Origin: Euonymus europaeus
Lineage: Eukaryota; Streptophyta; Magnoliopsida; Celastrales; Celastraceae
Direction of reading: 5' to 3'
DNA length: 64,000 bases
NCBI GenBank assembly: GCA_963580455.1
Contig: OY756966.1
Span: 13,643,001-13,707,000 of the forward strand
Below are positions 51,990-63,239 of the stretch, piece after piece (position 1 is the first letter of the stretch; each line of letters begins with the position of its first letter). The position numbers and the translations under genes were made by a program. Below the pieces are notes generated by a model. The model ran no database searches, was not told the DNA's origin, and saw only the letters and a program-made list of their open reading frames with translations.

Positions 51990-54900
51990 GTTTTGTCCAT
52001 TTGTCATAAAAAGTTGGTATTTTGGCGTCGAAATAATCTATGAAGCTTATACTCGTAAAATTTCATATATGAGAACAATCAAAATTATACACCGAGCAAC
52101 TTGGATGGTTCGAAGTTGCTTAACTCTCTCTATGGAGGAGCTTTTAACGGTTTTGTCCATTTGTCATAGAAAGTTGGTGTTTTGGCATCGAAATAATGTA
52201 GGAAGCTTATACTCATAAAATTTGACATAGAAGAACAATAAAAATTCTATCCCGAGCAACTTTGATAGTCCGAAGTTGCTCAACTCTCTCTATGGAGGAG
52301 CTTTTAACGGTTTTGTCCATTTGTCATAGAAAGTTGATGTTTTGGCATTGAAATAATGTAGGAAGCTTATACTTGTAAAATTTCACATAGAAGAACAATA
52401 AAAAGTCTAGGCCGAGCAACTTTGAAAGTTCAAAGTTTCTCCACTCTCTCTACCGAGGAGCTTTTAACGGTTTTGTCCATTTGTCATAGAAAGTTGGTGT
52501 TTTGGCATCAAAATATTGTACGAAGCTTATACTCGTAAAAATTGACATAGAAGAACAATAAAAAGTCTATCCCAAGCAACTTTCACTGTCCGAAGTTGCT
52601 CAACTCTCTCTATGGAGGAGCTTTTAACGGTTTTGTCCATTTGTCATAGAAAGTTGGTGTTTTGGCATCGAAATAATGTAGGAAGCTTATACTCGTAAAA
52701 TTTGACATAGAAGAACAATAAAAAGTCTATCCCGAGCAACTTTGATAGTCCGAAGTTGCTCAACTCTCTCTATGGAGGAGCTTTTAACGGTTTTGTCCAT
52801 TTGTGATAGAAAGTTGGTGTTTTGGCATCGAAATAATGTAGGAAGCTTATACTCATAAAATTTGACATAGAAGAACAATAAAAAGTCTATCCCGAGCAAC
52901 TTTGATAGTCCGAAGTTGCTCAACTCTCTCTATGGAGGAGCTTTTAACAGTTTTATCCATTTGTCATGGAAAGTCGGTGTTTTGGCATCGAAACAATGTA
53001 GGAAGCTTATACTCGTAAAATTTGACATAGAAGAACAATAAAAAGTCTATCCCGAGCAACTTTCACAGTCCGAAGTTGCTCAACTCTCTCTATAGAGGAG
53101 CTTTTAACTGTTTTATCCATTTGTCATGGAAAGTTGGTGTTTTGGCATCGAAACAATGTAGGAAGCTTATACTCGTAAAATTTGACATAGAAGAACAATA
53201 AAAAGTCTATCCCGAGCAACTTTCACAGTACGAAGTTGCTCAACTCTCTCTATGGAGGAGCTTTTAACGGTTTTGTCCATTTGTCATAGAAAGTTGGTGT
53301 TTTGGCATCGAAATAATGTCGGAAGCTTATACTTGTAAAATTTCACATAGAAGAACAATAAAAGTCTAGGCCGAGCAACTTTGAAAGTTCAAAGTTGCTC
53401 AACTCTCTCTACCGAGGAGCTTTTAACGGTTTTGTTCATTTGTCATAGAAAGTTGGTGTTTTGGCATCGAAATAATGTAGGAAGCTTATACTCGTAAAAA
53501 AATTGACATAGAAGACTAATAAAAAGTCTATCCCAAGCAACTTTCACAGTCCGAAGTTGCTCAACTCTCTCTATGCAGGAGCTTTTAACGGGTTTGTCCA
53601 TTTGTCAATGAAAGTTGGTGTTTTGTCATCGAAATAATCTCGGAAGCTTATACTCCTAAAATTTGACATATAAGAACAATAGAAAGTCTATCCCGAGATA
53701 CTTTGATAGTCTGAAGTTGCTCAACTCTCTCTATGGAGGAGCTTTTAACAGTTTTATCCATTTGTCATGGAAAGTTGGTGTTTTGGCATCGAAACAATGT
53801 AGGAAGCTAATACTCGTAAAATTTGACATAGAAGAACAATAAAAAGTCTATCCCGAGCAACTTTCACAGTCCGAAGTTGCTCAACTCTCTCTATGGAGGA
53901 GCTTTTAACGGTTTTGTCCATTTGTCGTAGAAAGTTGGTGTTTTGGCATCGAAATAATGTCGGAAGCTTATACTTGTAAAATTTCACATAGAAGAACAAT
54001 AAAAGTCTAGGCCGAGCAACTTTGAAAGTTCAAAGTTGCTCAACTCTCTCTACCGAGGAGCTTTTAACGGTTTTGTTCATTTGTCATAGAAAGTTGGTGT
54101 TTTGGCATCGAAATAATGTAGGAAGCTTATACTCGTAAAAATTGACATAGAAGAATAATAAAAAGTCTATCCCAAGCAACTTTCACACTCCGAAGTTGCT
54201 CAACTCTCTCTATGGAGGAGCTTTTAACGGTTTTTTCCATTTGTCGTAGAAAGTTGGTGTTTTGGCATCGAAATAATGTCGGAAGCTTATACTTGTAAAA
54301 TTTCACATAGAAGAACAATAAAAGTCTAGGCCGAGCAACTTTGAAAGTTCAAAGTTGCTCAACTCTCTCTACCGAGGAGCTTTTAACGGTTTTGTTCATT
54401 TGTCATAGAAAGTTGGTGTTTTGGCATCGAAATAATGTAGGAAGCTTATACTCGTAAAAATTGACATAGAAGAATAATAAAAAGTCTATCCCAAGCAACT
54501 TTCACACTCTGAAGTTGCTCAACTCTCTCTATGGAGGAGCTTTTAACGGTTTTGTCCATTTGTCAATGAAAGTTGGTGTTTTGTCATCGAAATAATCTCG
54601 GAAGCTTATACTCCTAAAATTTGACATATAAGAACAATAGAAAGTCTATCCCGAGATATTTTGATAGTCTGAAGTTGCTCAACTCTCTCTATGGAGGAGC
54701 TTTTAACAGTTTTATCCATTTGTCATGGAAAGTTGGTGTTTTGGCATCGAAACAATGTAGGAAGCTTATACTCGTAAAATTTGACATAGAAGAACAATAA
54801 AAAGTCTATCCCGAGCAACTTTCACAGTCCGAAGTTGCTCAACTCTCTCTATGGAGGAGCTTTTAACTGTTTTATCCATTTGTCGTGGAAAGTTGGTGTT

Positions 54901-55828
54901 TTGGCATCGAAACAATGTAGGAAGCTTATACTCGTAAAATTTGACATAGAAGAACAATAAAAAGTCTATCCCGAGCAACTTTCACAGTCCGAAGTTGCTC
55001 AACTCTCTTTATGGAGGAGCTTTTAACGGTTTTGTCCATTTGTCAGAGAAAGTTGGTGTTTTGGCATCGAAATAATGTAGGAAGCTTATACTCGTAAAAT
55101 TTGACATAGAAGAACAAGAAAAAGTCTATCCCGAGCAATTTTGATTGTCCGAAGTTGCTCAACTCTCTCAATGGAGGAGCTTTTAACGGTTTTGTCTTTT
55201 TGTCATAGAAAGTTGGTGTTTTGGCATCGAAATAATGTACGAAGCTTATACTCGTAAAATTTGACATAGAAGAACAATAAAAAGTCTATCCCGAGCAACT
55301 TTGATAGTCCGAAGTTGCTCAACTCTCTCTATGGAGGAGCTCTTAACGGTTTTGTCCATTTGTCAAAAAAAGTTGGTGTTTTGTCGTCGAAATAATCTAT
55401 GAAGCTTATACTCGTAAAATTTCACATATGAGAACAATCAAAATTATACACCGAGCAACTTGGATGGTTCGAAGTTGCTTAACTCTCTCTATGGAGGAGC
55501 TTTTAACGGTTTTGTCCATTTGTCATAGAAAGTTGGTGTTTTGGCATCGAAACAATATTGAAAGCTTATACTCGTAAAATTTGAAATAGAAGAACAACAA
55601 AAAGTCTATCCCGAGCAATTTTGATTGTCCGAAGTTGCTCAACTCTCTCAATGGAGGAGCTTTTAACGGTTTTGTCTTTTTGTCATAGAAAGTTGGTGTT
55701 TTGGCATCGAAATAATGTACGAAGCTTATACTCGTAAAAGTTGACATAGAAGAACAATAAAAAGTCTATCCCGAGCAACTTTGATAGTCCGAAGTTGCTC
55801 AACTCTCTCTATGGAGGAGCTCTTAACG
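51990..55828 (+). repeat. 3,839-bp tandem duplication, first copy
   Basis: This is 24 monomers less one base. It starts between 51,988 (TTAATGG, not duplicated) and 52,018 (TTGGTATTTTGG, duplicated). It contains TTTCATATATGAG, TTTCTCCACTC, TTTGTGATAG, GTAAAAAAATTGAC, the paired type B/GTCGTAG monomers and AACAAGAAAAAG. Confidence 0.82.
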
Positions 55829-58800
55829 GTTTTGTCCATTTGTCATAAAAAGTTGGTATTTTGGCGTCGAAATAATCTATGAAGCTTATACTCGTAAAAT
55901 TTCATATATGAGAACAATCAAAATTATACACCGAGCAACTTGGATGGTTCGAAGTTGCTTAACTCTCTCTATGGAGGAGCTTTTAACGGTTTTGTCCATT
56001 TGTCATAGAAAGTTGGTGTTTTGGCATCGAAATAATGTAGGAAGCTTATACTCATAAAATTTGACATAGAAGAACAATAAAAATTCTATCCCGAGCAACT
56101 TTGATAGTCCGAAGTTGCTCAACTCTCTCTATGGAGGAGCTTTTAACGGTTTTGTCCATTTGTCATAGAAAGTTGATGTTTTGGCATTGAAATAATGTAG
56201 GAAGCTTATACTTGTAAAATTTCACATAGAAGAACAATAAAAAGTCTAGGCCGAGCAACTTTGAAAGTTCAAAGTTTCTCCACTCTCTCTACCGAGGAGC
56301 TTTTAACGGTTTTGTCCATTTGTCATAGAAAGTTGGTGTTTTGGCATCAAAATATTGTACGAAGCTTATACTCGTAAAAATTGACATAGAAGAACAATAA
56401 AAAGTCTATCCCAAGCAACTTTCACTGTCCGAAGTTGCTCAACTCTCTCTATGGAGGAGCTTTTAACGGTTTTGTCCATTTGTCATAGAAAGTTGGTGTT
56501 TTGGCATCGAAATAATGTAGGAAGCTTATACTCGTAAAATTTGACATAGAAGAACAATAAAAAGTCTATCCCGAGCAACTTTGATAGTCCGAAGTTGCTC
56601 AACTCTCTCTATGGAGGAGCTTTTAACGGTTTTGTCCATTTGTGATAGAAAGTTGGTGTTTTGGCATCGAAATAATGTAGGAAGCTTATACTCATAAAAT
56701 TTGACATAGAAGAACAATAAAAAGTCTATCCCGAGCAACTTTGATAGTCCGAAGTTGCTCAACTCTCTCTATGGAGGAGCTTTTAACAGTTTTATCCATT
56801 TGTCATGGAAAGTCGGTGTTTTGGCATCGAAACAATGTAGGAAGCTTATACTCGTAAAATTTGACATAGAAGAACAATAAAAAGTCTATCCCGAGCAACT
56901 TTCACAGTCCGAAGTTGCTCAACTCTCTCTATAGAGGAGCTTTTAACTGTTTTATCCATTTGTCATGGAAAGTTGGTGTTTTGGCATCGAAACAATGTAG
57001 GAAGCTTATACTCGTAAAATTTGACATAGAAGAACAATAAAAAGTCTATCCCGAGCAACTTTCACAGTACGAAGTTGCTCAACTCTCTCTATGGAGGAGC
57101 TTTTAATGGTTTTGTCCATTTGTCATAGAAAGTTGGTGTTTTGGCATCGAAATAATGTCGGAAGCTTATACTTGTAAAATTTCACATAGAAGAACAATAA
57201 AAGTCTAGGCCGAGCAACTTTGAAAGTTCAAAGTTGCTCAACTCTCTCTACCGAGGAGCTTTTAACGGTTTTGTTCATTTGTCATAGAAAGTTGGTGTTT
57301 TGGCATCGAAATAATGTAGGAAGCTTATACTCGTAAAAAAATTGACATAGAAGACTAATAAAAAGTCTATCCCAAGCAACTTTCACAGTCCGAAGTTGCT
57401 CAACTCTCTCTATGCAGGAGCTTTTAACGGGTTTGTCCATTTGTCAATGAAAGTTGGTGTTTTGTCATCGAAATAATCTCGGAAGCTTATACTCCTAAAA
57501 TTTGACATATAAGAACAATAGAAAGTCTATCCCGAGATACTTTGATAGTCTGAAGTTGCTCAACTCTCTCTATGGAGGAGCTTTTAACAGTTTTATCCAT
57601 TTGTCATGGAAAGTTGGTGTTTTGGCATCGAAACAATGTAGGAAGCTAATACTCGTAAAATTTGACATAGAAGAACAATAAAAAGTCTATCCCGAGCAAC
57701 TTTCACAGTCCGAAGTTGCTCAACTCTCTCTATGGAGGAGCTTTTAACGGTTTTGTCCATTTGTCGTAGAAAGTTGGTGTTTTGGCATCGAAATAATGTC
57801 GGAAGCTTATACTTGTAAAATTTCACATAGAAGAACAATAAAAGTCTAGGCCGAGCAACTTTGAAAGTTCAAAGTTGCTCAACTCTCTCTACCGAGGAGC
57901 TTTTAACGGTTTTGTTCATTTGTCATAGAAAGTTGGTGTTTTGGCATCGAAATAATGTAGGAAGCTTATACTCGTAAAAATTGACATAGAAGAATAATAA
58001 AAAGTCTATCCCAAGCAACTTTCACACTCCGAAGTTGCTCAACTCTCTCTATGGAGGAGCTTTTAACGGTTTTTTCCATTTGTCGTAGAAAGTTGGTGTT
58101 TTGGCATCGAAATAATGTCGGAAGCTTATACTTGTAAAATTTCACATAGAAGAACAATAAAAGTCTAGGCCGAGCAACTTTGAAAGTTCAAAGTTGCTCA
58201 ACTCTCTCTACCGAGGAGCTTTTAACGGTTTTGTTCATTTGTCATAGAAAGTTGGTGTTTTGGCATCGAAATAATGTAGGAAGCTTATACTCGTAAAAAT
58301 TGACATAGAAGAATAATAAAAAGTCTATCCCAAGCAACTTTCACACTCTGAAGTTGCTCAACTCTCTCTATGGAGGAGCTTTTAACGGTTTTGTCCATTT
58401 GTCAATGAAAGTTGGTGTTTTGTCATCGAAATAATCTCGGAAGCTTATACTCCTAAAATTTGACATATAAGAACAATAGAAAGTCTATCCCGAGATATTT
58501 TGATAGTCTGAAGTTGCTCAACTCTCTCTATGGAGGAGCTTTTAACAGTTTTATCCATTTGTCATGGAAAGTTGGTGTTTTGGCATCGAAACAATGTAGG
58601 AAGCTTATACTCGTAAAATTTGACATAGAAGAACAATAAAAAGTCTATCCCGAGCAACTTTCACAGTCCGAAGTTGCTCAACTCTCTCTATGGAGGAGCT
58701 TTTAACTGTTTTATCCATTTGTCGTGGAAAGTTGGTGTTTTGGCATCGAAACAATGTAGGAAGCTTATACTCGTAAAATTTGACATAGAAGAACAATAAA

Positions 58801-59667
58801 AAGTCTATCCCGAGCAACTTTCACAGTCCGAAGTTGCTCAACTCTCTTTATGGAGGAGCTTTTAACGGTTTTGTCCATTTGTCAGAGAAAGTTGGTGTTT
58901 TGGCATCGAAATAATGTAGGAAGCTTATACTCGTAAAATTTGACATAGAAGAACAAGAAAAAGTCTATCCCGAGCAATTTTGATTGTCCGAAGTTGCTCA
59001 ACTCTCTCAATGGAGGAGCTTTTAACGGTTTTGTCTTTTTGTCATAGAAAGTTGGTGTTTTGGCATCGAAATAATGTACGAAGCTTATACTCGTAAAATT
59101 TGACATAGAAGAACAATAAAAAGTCTATCCCGAGCAACTTTGATAGTCCGAAGTTGCTCAACTCTCTCTATGGAGGAGCTCTTAACGGTTTTGTCCATTT
59201 GTCAAAAAAAGTTGGTGTTTTGTCGTCGAAATAATCTATGAAGCTTATACTCGTAAAATTTCACATATGAGAACAATCAAAATTATACACCGAGCAACTT
59301 GGATGGTTCGAAGTTGCTTAACTCTCTCTATGGAGGAGCTTTTAACGGTTTTGTCCATTTGTCATAGAAAGTTGGTGTTTTGGCATCGAAACAATATTGA
59401 AAGCTTATACTCGTAAAATTTGAAATAGAAGAACAACAAAAAGTCTATCCCGAGCAATTTTGATTGTCCGAAGTTGCTCAACTCTCTCAATGGAGGAGCT
59501 TTTAACGGTTTTGTCTTTTTGTCATAGAAAGTTGGTGTTTTGGCATCGAAATAATGTACGAAGCTTATACTCGTAAAAGTTGACATAGAAGAACAATAAA
59601 AAGTCTATCCCGAGCAACTTTGATAGTCCGAAGTTGCTCAACTCTCTCTATGGAGGAGCTCTTAACG
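55829..59667 (+). repeat. 3,839-bp tandem duplication, second copy
   Basis: It follows directly on the first and is nearly identical to it; I noted TTAATGG for TTAACGG near 57,105 as a rare difference. After its end the sequence reads TTGGTGTTTTGG and CTTTGAAGC, as near 45.8 kb. Confidence 0.82.
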
Positions 59668-61479
59668 GTTTTGTCCATTTGTCATAAAAAGTTGGTGTTT
59701 TGGCGTCGAAATAATCTTTGAAGCTTATACTCGTAAAATTTCACATATGAGAACAATCAAAATTAAACACCGAGCAACTTTGATGGTTCGAAGTTGCTTA
59801 ACTCTCTCTATGGAGGAGCTTTTAACGGTTTTGTCCATTTGGTATAGAAAGTTGTTGTTTTGGCATCGAAATAATGTACGAAGCTTATACTCGTAAAATT
59901 TGACATAGAAGAACAATAAAAAGTCTATCCCGAGCAACATTGATAGTCCGAAGTTGCTCAACTCTCTCTATGGTGGAGCTTTTAACGGTTTTGTCCATTT
60001 GTCATAGAAAGTTGGTGTTTTGGCTTCGAAATAATGTCGGAAGCTTATACTTGTAAAATTTCACATAGAAGAACAATAAAAGTCTAGGCCGAGCAACTTT
60101 GAAAGTTCAATGTTGCTCAACTCTCTCTACCGAGGAGCTTTTAACGGTTTTGTTCATTTGTCATAGAAAGTTGGTGTTTTGGCATCGAAATAATGTAGGA
60201 AGCTTATACTCGTAAAAATTGACATAGAAGAATAATAAAAAGTCTATCCCAAGCAACTTTCACAGTCCGAAGTTGCTCAACTCTCTCTATGGAGGAGCTT
60301 TTAACGGTTTTGTCCATTTGTCAATGAAAGTTGGTGTTTTGTCATCGAAATAATCTCGGAAGCTTATACTCCTAAAATTTGACATATAAGAACAATAGAA
60401 AGTCTATCCCGAGATACTTTGATAGTCTAAAGTTGCTCAACTCTCTCTATGGAGGAGCTTTTAACAGTTTTATCCATTTGTCATGGAAAGTTGGTGTTTT
60501 GGCATCGAGACAATGTAGGAAGCTTATACTCGTAAAATTTGACATAGAAGAACAATAAAAAGTCTATCCCGAGCAACTTTCACAGTCCGAAGTTGCTCAA
60601 CTCTCTCTATGGAGGAGCTTTTAACTGTTTTATCCATTTGTCGTGGAAAGTTGGCGTTTTGTCATCGAAACAATGTAGGAAGCTTATACTCGTAAAATTT
60701 CACATAGAAGAACAATAAAAAGTCTAGGCCGAGCAACTTTGAAAGTTCAAAGTTGCTCAACTATCTCTACCGAGGAGCTTTTAACGGTTTTGTTCATTTG
60801 TCATAGAAAGTTGGTGTTTTGGCATCGAAATAATGTAGGAAGCTTATACTCGTAAAAATTGACATAGAAGAATAATAAAAAGTCTATCCCAAGCAACTTT
60901 CACAGTCCGAAGTTGCTCAACTCTCTCTATGGAGGAGCTTTTAACGGTTTTGTCCATTTGTCAATGAAAGTTGGTGTTTTGTCATCGAAATAATCTCGGA
61001 AGCTTATACTCCTAAAATTTGACATATAAGAACAATATAAAGTCTATCCCGAGATACTTTGATAGTCTGAAGTTGCTCAACTCTCTCTATGGAGGAGCTT
61101 TTAACAGTTTTATCCATTTGTCATGGAAAGTTGGTGTTTTGGCATCGAGACAATGTAGGAAGCTTATACTCGTAAAATTTGACATAGAAGAACAATAAAA
61201 AGTCTATCCCGAGCAACTTTCACAGTCCGAAGTTGCTCAACTCTCTCTATGGAGGAGCTTTTAACTGTTTTATCCATTTGTCGTGGAAAGTTGGTGTTTT
61301 GTCATCGAAACAATGTAGGAAGCTTATACTCATAAAATTTCACATAGAAGAACAATAAAAAGTCTAGGCCGAGCAACTTTGAAAGTTCAAAGTTGCTCAA
61401 CTCTCTCTACCGAGGAGCTTTTAACGGTTTTGTTCATTTGTCATAGAAAGTTGGTGTTTTGGCATCGAAATAATGTAGG

Positions 61480-62119
61480 AAGCTTATACTCGTAAAAATT
61501 GACATAGAAGAATAATAAAAAGTCTATCCCAAGCAACTTTCACAGTCCGAAGTTGCTCAACTCTCTCTATGGAGGAGCTTTTAACGGTTTTGTCTATTTA
61601 TCAATGAAAGTTGGTGTTTTGTCATCGAAATAATCTCGGAAGCTTATACTCCTAAAATTTGACATATAAGAACAATAGAAAGTCTATCCCGAGAAACTTT
61701 GATAGTCCGAAGTTGCTCAACTCTCTCTATGGAGGATCTTTTAACAGTTATATCCATTTGTCATGGAAAGTTGGTGTTTTGGCATCGAAACAATGTATGA
61801 AGCTTCTACTCGTAAAATTTGACATAGAAGAACAATAAAAAGTCTATCCCGAGCAACTTTCACAGTCCGAAGTTGCTCAACTCTCTCTATGGAGGAGCTT
61901 TTAACTGTTTTATCCATTTGTCATGGAAAGTTGGTGTTTTGGCATCGAAACAATGTAGGAAGCTTATACTCGTAAAATTTGACATAGAAGAACAATAAAA
62001 AGTCTATCCCGAGCAACTTTCACAGTCCGAAGTTGGTCAACTCTCTCTATGGAGGAGCTTTTAACGGTTTTGTCCATTTATCAGAGAAAGTTGGTGTTTT
62101 GGCATCGAAATAATGTAGG
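61480..62119 (+). repeat. 640-bp tandem duplication, first copy
   Basis: Four monomers (type C with TCTATTTATCAATG, type D, AGCTTCTACTCG, and AAGTTGGTCAAC). I compared it base by base with 62,120-62,759 and found no difference. Confidence 0.88.
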
Positions 62120-62759
62120 AAGCTTATACTCGTAAAAATTGACATAGAAGAATAATAAAAAGTCTATCCCAAGCAACTTTCACAGTCCGAAGTTGCTCAA
62201 CTCTCTCTATGGAGGAGCTTTTAACGGTTTTGTCTATTTATCAATGAAAGTTGGTGTTTTGTCATCGAAATAATCTCGGAAGCTTATACTCCTAAAATTT
62301 GACATATAAGAACAATAGAAAGTCTATCCCGAGAAACTTTGATAGTCCGAAGTTGCTCAACTCTCTCTATGGAGGATCTTTTAACAGTTATATCCATTTG
62401 TCATGGAAAGTTGGTGTTTTGGCATCGAAACAATGTATGAAGCTTCTACTCGTAAAATTTGACATAGAAGAACAATAAAAAGTCTATCCCGAGCAACTTT
62501 CACAGTCCGAAGTTGCTCAACTCTCTCTATGGAGGAGCTTTTAACTGTTTTATCCATTTGTCATGGAAAGTTGGTGTTTTGGCATCGAAACAATGTAGGA
62601 AGCTTATACTCGTAAAATTTGACATAGAAGAACAATAAAAAGTCTATCCCGAGCAACTTTCACAGTCCGAAGTTGGTCAACTCTCTCTATGGAGGAGCTT
62701 TTAACGGTTTTGTCCATTTATCAGAGAAAGTTGGTGTTTTGGCATCGAAATAATGTAGG
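62120..62759 (+). repeat. 640-bp tandem duplication, identical second copy
   Basis: Identity with the first copy runs from about 62,085 (TCAGAG versus TCATAG just before) to about 62,776 (AAAATTTG versus AAAAATTG). It is the only multi-monomer duplication in the window that I read as exactly identical, so it is either very recent or an assembly error. Confidence 0.88.
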
Positions 62760-63079
62760 AAGCTTATACTCGTAAAATTTGACATAGAAGAACAACAAAA
62801 AGTCTATCCTGAGCAATTTTGATTGTCTGAAGTTGCTCAACTCTCTCAATGGAGGAGCTTTTAACGGTTTTGTCTTTTTGTCATAGAAAGTTGGCGTTTT
62901 GGCATCGAAATAATGTACGAAGCTTATACTCGTAAAAGTTGACATAGAAGAACAATAAAAAGTCTATCCCGAGCAGCTTTGATAGTCCGAAGTTGCTCAA
63001 CTCTCTCTATGGAGGAGCTCTTAACGGTTTTGTCCATTTGTCATAAAAAGTTGGTGTTTTGGCGTCGAAATAATCTATG

Positions 63080-63239
63080 AAGCTTATACTCGTAAAATTT
63101 CACATATGAGAACAATCAAAATTATACACCGAGCAACTTGGATGGTTCGAAGTTGCTTAACTCTCTCTATGGAGGAGCTTTTAACGGTTTTGTCCATTTG
63201 TCATAGAAAGTTGGTGTTTTGGCATCGAAATAATGTAGG
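63080..63239 (+). repeat. Type H monomer, diverged in its first third
   Basis: After the HindIII site it has TTTCACATATGAGAACAATC and ATTATACACCGAG, so positions 18-52 differ strongly from the consensus while 80-160 stay close to it. The right dyad flank reads AAGTTGCTTAAC. It is preceded by a monomer ending GGCGTCGAAATAATCTATG. Copies near 24,845, 26,765, 28,525, 31,085, 33,325, 36,205, 38,765, 42,285, 45,325, 48,365, 52,045, 55,405, 59,245 and 63,080 mark higher-order units. A first-half relative lacks one base (AACAATAAAATTATACACC). Confidence 0.8.

Noticed and set aside
5673..62945. About 40 minus-strand open frames of 63-81 codons with recurring words such as KPLKAPP and FRCQNTNFL
   Set aside because: They recur in phase with the 160-bp monomer. 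Because 160 is not a multiple of 3, reading passes through all three frames of the repeat, which yields the same peptide pieces in shuffled order. There is no start context, no known domain, and single-base indels in monomers break them freely.
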